Source: Pueribacillus sp041725775 (lineage in GTDB: Bacteria; Bacillota; Bacilli; Bacillales; UBA6769). From it: DNA of 64,000 nt. The position numbers and the translations under genes are program-made. Shown in pieces: positions 60,266 through 64,000 of the stretch. Location of the stretch: positions 70,390 to 134,389 of the forward strand of contig NZ_JBEUEL010000004.1 in NCBI RefSeq assembly GCF_041725775.1. Reading direction: 5' to 3'. Numbering within the stretch: the first letter of the stretch is position 1; each line of letters begins with the position of its first letter. The notes under the pieces were generated by a model. It was not told the origin of the DNA. It saw only the letters and a program-made list of their open reading frames with translations, and made no database searches.

Positions 60266-61220
60266 TAAAGGAAATATAGAAAAAATTGCATTGACAACTA
60301 ACTGGCCGGTTGGTCCAGTTAATGTGTACCTTATTTATGGAGAGAAATTAACGTTGGTGGATACGGGGTTAAAAAGTGAGAAAACTTGGAGAGAGTTAAA
60401 CGGTAGTTTAAATAAATTAGGTTTTACCATTCAAGATATTGAACAAATTGTTATTACTCATCACCATAGCGATCACGCCGGGATGCTTGACTGGATTTTA
60501 AAAGAAAATTCTATTCCAGTATATGCCCATGAACATGCAGCGCCTTACTTAAAGCGAGAACGTCATTATTTACGTTGGAGTGATTTATTTTTTAAACAAC
60601 TGTTCTATGAGTTTGGTGTTCCACGTGAGTTGATTGATCATGTTCCTCGTAAAGATAGAAATCGAAAACCAATAGAAGCGTTCGACTTAAAAATTGTGAG
60701 TGAAGGGGAACAAATACCGAATTTACACGGATGGACTGTGCTTGAAACGAAAGGACATTCACAAGATCATATCTCACTCGTACATGAAGAATCACAAACG
60801 TTCATATGTGGAGATCATATTATTAAAGGTATGCCTGCAGGGATATTTATCGATGCTCCAATAGTCGGAAGGGAACGTGCCAAACCATTATTACAGTACA
60901 TGGAAAGCTTAAATCGTTGTTTCACATTAAATATAGCGAAAACCTTCTCTGGTCACGGTCCTGTCATTCATAACTTGACGGAAGTCATTCAAGAACAACT
61001 AAGACGAATTGAGCATCGTGCAAAACGTGTGAAGCGTGTCCTTGCAAATCATTGTATAACTGGATTTGACATCATCCAATTGTTGTATTCAAAGCGTTAT
61101 AAACAGTCTTTAGGATTGTTTGTTTCTGAGACACTAAGCATGCTTGATTTGTTAATTGAAAGAAAGGAGGTTCTAGCTCATAAAAGAAATGGCATTCTAT
61201 TTTACCGCTTGGTAAAATGA
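60252..61220 (+). CDS. Metallo-beta-lactamase-fold hydrolase
   Basis: Zinc-dependent hydrolase of 322 residues. The metal motif is THHHSDHAG (near 69-77), with later ligands in GHSQDHISLVH (near 169), CGDHII (near 187) and GHGPVIHN (near 236). A C-terminal basic, winged-helix-like region resembles LACTB2-type relatives. The TTG start at 60252 overlaps the binding-protein gene by 14 bases (AAGGAT just upstream), implying translational coupling. A thioesterase, lactonase or amidohydrolase role on the imported compound is possible; the sequence does not decide. Confidence 0.85.
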   Translation: MTKSNKGNIEKIALTTNWPVGPVNVYLIYGEKLTLVDTGLKSEKTWRELNGSLNKLGFTIQDIEQIVITHHHSDHAGMLDWILKENSIPVYAHEHAAPYLKRERHYLRWSDLFFKQLFYEFGVPRELIDHVPRKDRNRKPIEAFDLKIVSEGEQIPNLHGWTVLETKGHSQDHISLVHEESQTFICGDHIIKGMPAGIFIDAPIVGRERAKPLLQYMESLNRCFTLNIAKTFSGHGPVIHNLTEVIQEQLRRIEHRAKRVKRVLANHCITGFDIIQLLYSKRYKQSLGLFVSETLSMLDLLIERKEVLAHKRNGILFYRLVK

Positions 61221-61251
61221 TGTTTTGAAAATCGAAGCTGGTACCAAGTTG

Positions 61252-61293
61252 AGAAAACGTATTCGATTAATAGTTCGAATACGTTTCTTTGTT
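61252..61293 (+). terminator. Terminator of the accessory operon
   Basis: GAAAACGTATTCGA pairs with TTCGAATACGTTTC around a short loop and leads into TTTGTTT. It is about 30 bases after the hydrolase gene. Confidence 0.85.
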
Positions 61294-61345
61294 TAGAGTA
61301 CTTCTCAGTTTCGTTTTCCGTTTTAGTAAATATTTGTACATGCCA

Positions 61346-62514
61346 TTGAAACGTTTAAAGTAGGCACTAATTCATTAAAAGTGAGGACGTAGCTATCTAA
61401 TCAAGCAGATGAGATAGGTTTGTTATCTCGAGGCACCGAAGTAACCGTGTTTGAAATAAAACACGGTTGGACAAAAATCGAGTACGAAGGACAAACTGGT
61501 TGGATCGCTTCACACTACTTATACGAATTGCCTGCAAAATCAGTCACGGTCATCACGAATGGAGTTCGATTGAGAAGTAATCTAGGTACTAATTCTGCCA
61601 TTATTGGTCACGCTGAATTTGGGGAAACTTTCTAGTAGATTGAGTCAAAAGGAGACTGGAAACATATTCATTTAAATGATGGACGCTCAGCATGGATTGC
61701 AGGGTGGTTGGTATCAGGGGGGACAATCATCCTCAATGCCGGCCACGGTGGATATGATCCCGGTGCTATTGGGATAAGTAGTGTACTAGAAAAAGAGCTG
61801 AACTTACGTACTGCTCAAATGGTGAAGAATAAGTTACAAAACGGTAACGTCAAAAGATTTATGAAAACTCTCTGAAAACTGAAGGCTTGACATTGAGCCT
61901 CCACGAGCATGACTCTTTACGCAAAGACGCAGCAATCCTGTTGCGTAAGGCTTTATAGCCTATCATTCTCGTCACTCAATGTAAAGCCTCAGCGGGAAAA
62001 TGATGTTAAGCTCCTCTCATAAAGGGGGGAGAACACTTTTTGCCCTTAGTTCATTAATACCAAGGGTTTTACAGTTATTCATTAAAAAACTTTTGACAAT
62101 ACGTACAAAACGCTGGGGGTAAAGTAATTATAACTAGAAGTGGTGATAAGCATATTCCTTTACATGAAAGAACGTATTTAAGTCAAGTATTTCCTTTGGC
62201 AATATTTATTTGTCTTCATCATAACGCACATATAAATTCGTCTGTAAACGAGATCAACACGTTTTATTATCATCCATCTGCTAAAACGTTATCAAATTCG
62301 ATTCAAAATCAGTTAGAGAATCAGATCTCATTGCGTAGTAATGGTACACGATTTGGGAATTACTACGTTTTAAGAAATAATCATCAGAATGCAATTTTGA
62401 TAGAATTCGGCTTTATTACAAATCCAAATGACTGAATGGTTATACAATCAGAAAGTTATCAAAATCAAGTAGTAGACGCGATTGTTCAAGGACTAATAAA
62501 CTATTTACGTTAGT
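61346..62514 (+). pseudogene. Broken N-acetylmuramoyl-L-alanine amidase with SH3 domains
   Basis: Cell-wall hydrolase remnant. Two bacterial SH3 domains can be read: the first from SLKVRT through a TAG at 61390 to GWTKIEYEGQTGWIASHYL, the second as NGVRLRSNLGTNSAIIG then two stops near 61633. An Amidase_3 domain follows: TIILNAGHGGYDPGAIG, GKVIITRSGDKHIPLHERTY, ICLHHNAH and IEFGFITNPND. The amidase part is split by a short inserted element at 61844-62103, and a TGA at 62433 precedes the last 26 codons (ending INYLR). No signal peptide or start is left, so the 5' end is lost too. Confidence 0.9.
61844..62103. mobile_element. Non-autonomous inverted-repeat element (MITE-like) inserted in the amidase gene
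   Basis: About 260 bases flanked by direct repeats TACAAAACG (61835-61843 and 62104-62112); removing it restores the amidase frame (LQNAGGKVII). Its ends are imperfect inverted repeats: GTAACGTCAAAAGATTTATG on the left and, on the opposite strand at the right, GTATTGTCAAAAGTTTTTTA. The middle folds into a long nested hairpin: AGGCTTGACATTGAG with CTCAATGTAAAGCCT, then ACGAGCATGA with TCATTCTCGT, and TTACGCAA with TTGCGTAA inside. No transposase gene fits. The 8-9 base duplication could suit an IS4-type transposase, but I cannot name the family. Confidence 0.85.
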
Positions 62515-62639
62515 CAAACACTTATAAAATCAATACAATTGTTTTTTATTTATAGCGCGCCTAGAAAGTCTTTAATTGCTAGATATGTTAAAATGAAGTA
62601 AAAGTCAGTAAATGGTGAGAAAATAGCTAACTACACAAA

Positions 62640-63410
62640 AGCAAAAGCTCAACAATGGAAAACGTATATTTTTATGCGAAGGAAAGTCCAACTCATCGAT
62701 TTCACGCTTGATATAATAAACTTTATACGTCCTAACATCTAGTGGGAAACGTGGCAAGATGTGAAAGGGAAGAAAGGCAGTGGAGGAGTGACGGATAAAT
62801 GAATAACGAATCATAACGGAATACGGTGAAAGAGAAAGAAGTTCTTGAACGAATTGTATCTTGAACTAAAAAGAAAACCGTTATTCTCCTCGTCTAGTCC
62901 TCGGAATTTACATTCCAAAAGAGGACGACATTAGGCATCCTAACAGCAAAAGACCGTGTGGCACAAATAATAACTAAAATGGTGATTGAAGCAGACATTC
63001 ACGACTGTTCGATTGGCTTTCTTACAAAACGTAATTCCCCTTAAGCGATCGCTATAATCTGCAAAGCAAGTAGAAATCAATCGTTCTTGGGTAATCGACG
63101 TTGATATCCAAGGCTATTGTGGAAACATTATCAAGACAAATAAATAAAACTTGTGGAGCAAATCGCCTTGCTTCATAGCAAGAAAAGAAACATTCGTCAC
63201 AAACGTGGAAGTCTAAAGGATGTAAAAAAGAAGTTGACTATCTTTTAGTGAAGTTGGCAAGTAATTAGCAATTCGTAATGTTAAAGAAAGAAGAATGTCT
63301 GAAAGCCGTATGAGGGAAAACCTCACGGTTTAATTGTATGGAAGCAGGAAGGGGAATTGCCCTCCTGTCTGGCTTAGTAGGGTGGAAACCCCCGAATCCC
63401 GAGGACAAAA
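62640..63410 (+). pseudogene. Decayed group II intron with reverse transcriptase remnant
   Basis: Pieces of a group II intron reverse transcriptase are readable in several frames. WETWQDVKGKKGSGGV (near 62740) is the RT-0 region, YIPKED (near 62912) follows, then LTAKDRVAQIITKMVIEADI (near 62938) and RSWVIDVDIQGY (near 63080). The YADD catalytic block and most of the maturase are deleted. AAAGCCGTATGAGGGAAAAC with CCTCACGGTTT at 63302-63333 resembles domain V, followed by a domain VI-like hairpin (GCAGGAAGGGG with CCCTCCTGTC). It belongs to a different subclass from the intron at the window start. Confidence 0.85.
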
Positions 63411-63503
63411 AAGCAATATCTAATTCCTGGTTTCTACTCTACTGATAGATATTAGATTATTTATAATATTGAAGTTAGAATTTGATTAGGGGAGGTATGA
63501 ACT

Positions 63504-63860
63504 GTGTGGCAAGACTTCAAGGAGTTTGCATCTCAAGGGAATGTGTTAGATTTAGCTGTTGCAGTTATTATTGGGGCTACGTTTTCCAATATTGTTTCAT
63601 CATTGGTAGATGATATTATGATGCCTCTAGTTGGTTTATTGCTCGGTGGAATAAGTTTCGAGGGATTAAAATTTTCCTTAGGGGACGCAACAATAAAATA
63701 TGGAGTATTTATTCAAAACGTAGTTGACTTTGTAATTATCGCTTTTTCCATTTTTCTTTTTATACGGCTGTTAAATAAATTTAGAAAAGCACAAGATGAG
63801 GTCGAAATTAATGAACAAACAGAACTCTTAACAGAAATCCGTGATTTATTAAAAAAATAA
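63504..63860 (+). CDS. mscL: Large-conductance mechanosensitive channel
   Basis: Emergency release valve in the membrane that opens on hypo-osmotic shock. The 118 residues form the usual two-span protein: N-terminal helix MWQDFKEFASQGNVLDLAVAV, first span with the gate region, periplasmic loop near 45-65, second span VFIQNVVDFVIIAFSIFLFI (near 70-90), and an amphipathic C-terminal helix. The start is GTG at 63504 after GGGGAGG. It is isolated between decayed mobile elements and the window edge. Confidence 0.96.
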   Translation: MWQDFKEFASQGNVLDLAVAVIIGATFSNIVSSLVDDIMMPLVGLLLGGISFEGLKFSLGDATIKYGVFIQNVVDFVIIAFSIFLFIRLLNKFRKAQDEVEINEQTELLTEIRDLLKK

Positions 63861-63933
63861 CTACTTAAATTAAACTGATATAAAGTATAAATAAGTCTTT
63901 TAAAGTAACTTGATTATACAGAGTGATGCTAGT

Positions 63934-64000
63934 ATAGTTTCATGGACACATCTTAGTTAAGTCAATACAATCAATTTAAGGGGGATGTGTCCGATGAGTT
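63934..64000 (+). mobile_element. Possible left end of an insertion sequence
   Basis: TGGACACATC begins a 60-base stretch that ends with GGGGGATGTGTCCGATGAG. The 9-base GGACACATC/GATGTGTCC inverted pair and the ATG with a ribosome binding site (AAGGGGG) right at the edge look like an IS terminus followed by a transposase start. The window ends before this can be confirmed. Confidence 0.3.

Noticed and set aside
11844..61915. Shared TGAGCCTCCACG in repeat copy B and in the MITE-like element
   Set aside because: A 12-base match is expected many times by chance in a window this size, and the surrounding sequence does not align.
1..64000. CRISPR arrays, tRNA or rRNA genes
   Set aside because: I saw no regularly spaced direct repeats, no tRNA cloverleaf pattern with GGTTCGANTCC-type arm, and no rRNA sequence by eye; a tRNAscan or CRISPR search could still find something I missed.

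Overview
The window is a piece of chromosome from a low-GC, endospore-forming member of the Bacillaceae. Evidence: strong AGGAGG ribosome binding sites with many GTG, TTG and one ATT start; two T-box leaders; spore genes (sspI, gerE, ytxC, ytaF, a tricistronic germinant-receptor operon); and gene order that closely follows the Bacillus subtilis icd-to-racE segment. I cannot name the species from sequence alone.

Layout. 1-1001 holds the 3' part of a group II intron with a frameshifted reverse transcriptase, directly upstream of icd. 1.0-20 kb is the core block icd-mdh, polA-mutM-ytaF-coaE-gapB, a stand-alone trpB-like gene, nrdR-dnaB-dnaI-ytxC, thrS behind a T-box, and infC-rpmI-rplT behind an L20-type leader. 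20-24 kb carries a GerA-type germinant-receptor operon. 24-31 kb has a dimeric dUTPase, an M42 aminopeptidase, sspI, an rRNA-type methyltransferase and pheST behind a T-box. 30.8-32.3 kb is a decay zone with an LPXTG surface-protein remnant and an MFS pseudogene. 32.3-49.5 kb returns to the core order: rnhC, zapA, yshB, polX, mutS2, fadR, etfBA, trxA, uvrC, yslB, sdhCAB, gerE, racE. 49.6-61.2 kb is an accessory cluster: two paralogous MFS transporters around an IclR regulator, an acyl-CoA ligase, a peptide-type ABC importer with its two ATPases fused, and a metallo-beta-lactamase-fold hydrolase. It looks like an uptake and catabolic module of unknown substrate. 61.2-63.4 kb is a second decay zone: a broken amidase gene hit by a short structured inverted-repeat element, then a wrecked group II intron. 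mscL and a possible IS end close the window.

The most unusual signal is non-coding. A roughly 340-bp structured repeat occurs twice almost perfectly (336 of 338 positions by eye), in inverted orientation upstream of polA and thrS. Two diverged relatives lie upstream of dnaB and infC. In the thrS and infC leaders the repeat sits between the transcription attenuator and the start codon. A second, smaller repeat family occurs near rnhC/zapA, polX and yslB. Regulatory sites visible directly include paired CcpN-like boxes at gapB, a FadR operator at fadR, and a sigma-K promoter at gerE.
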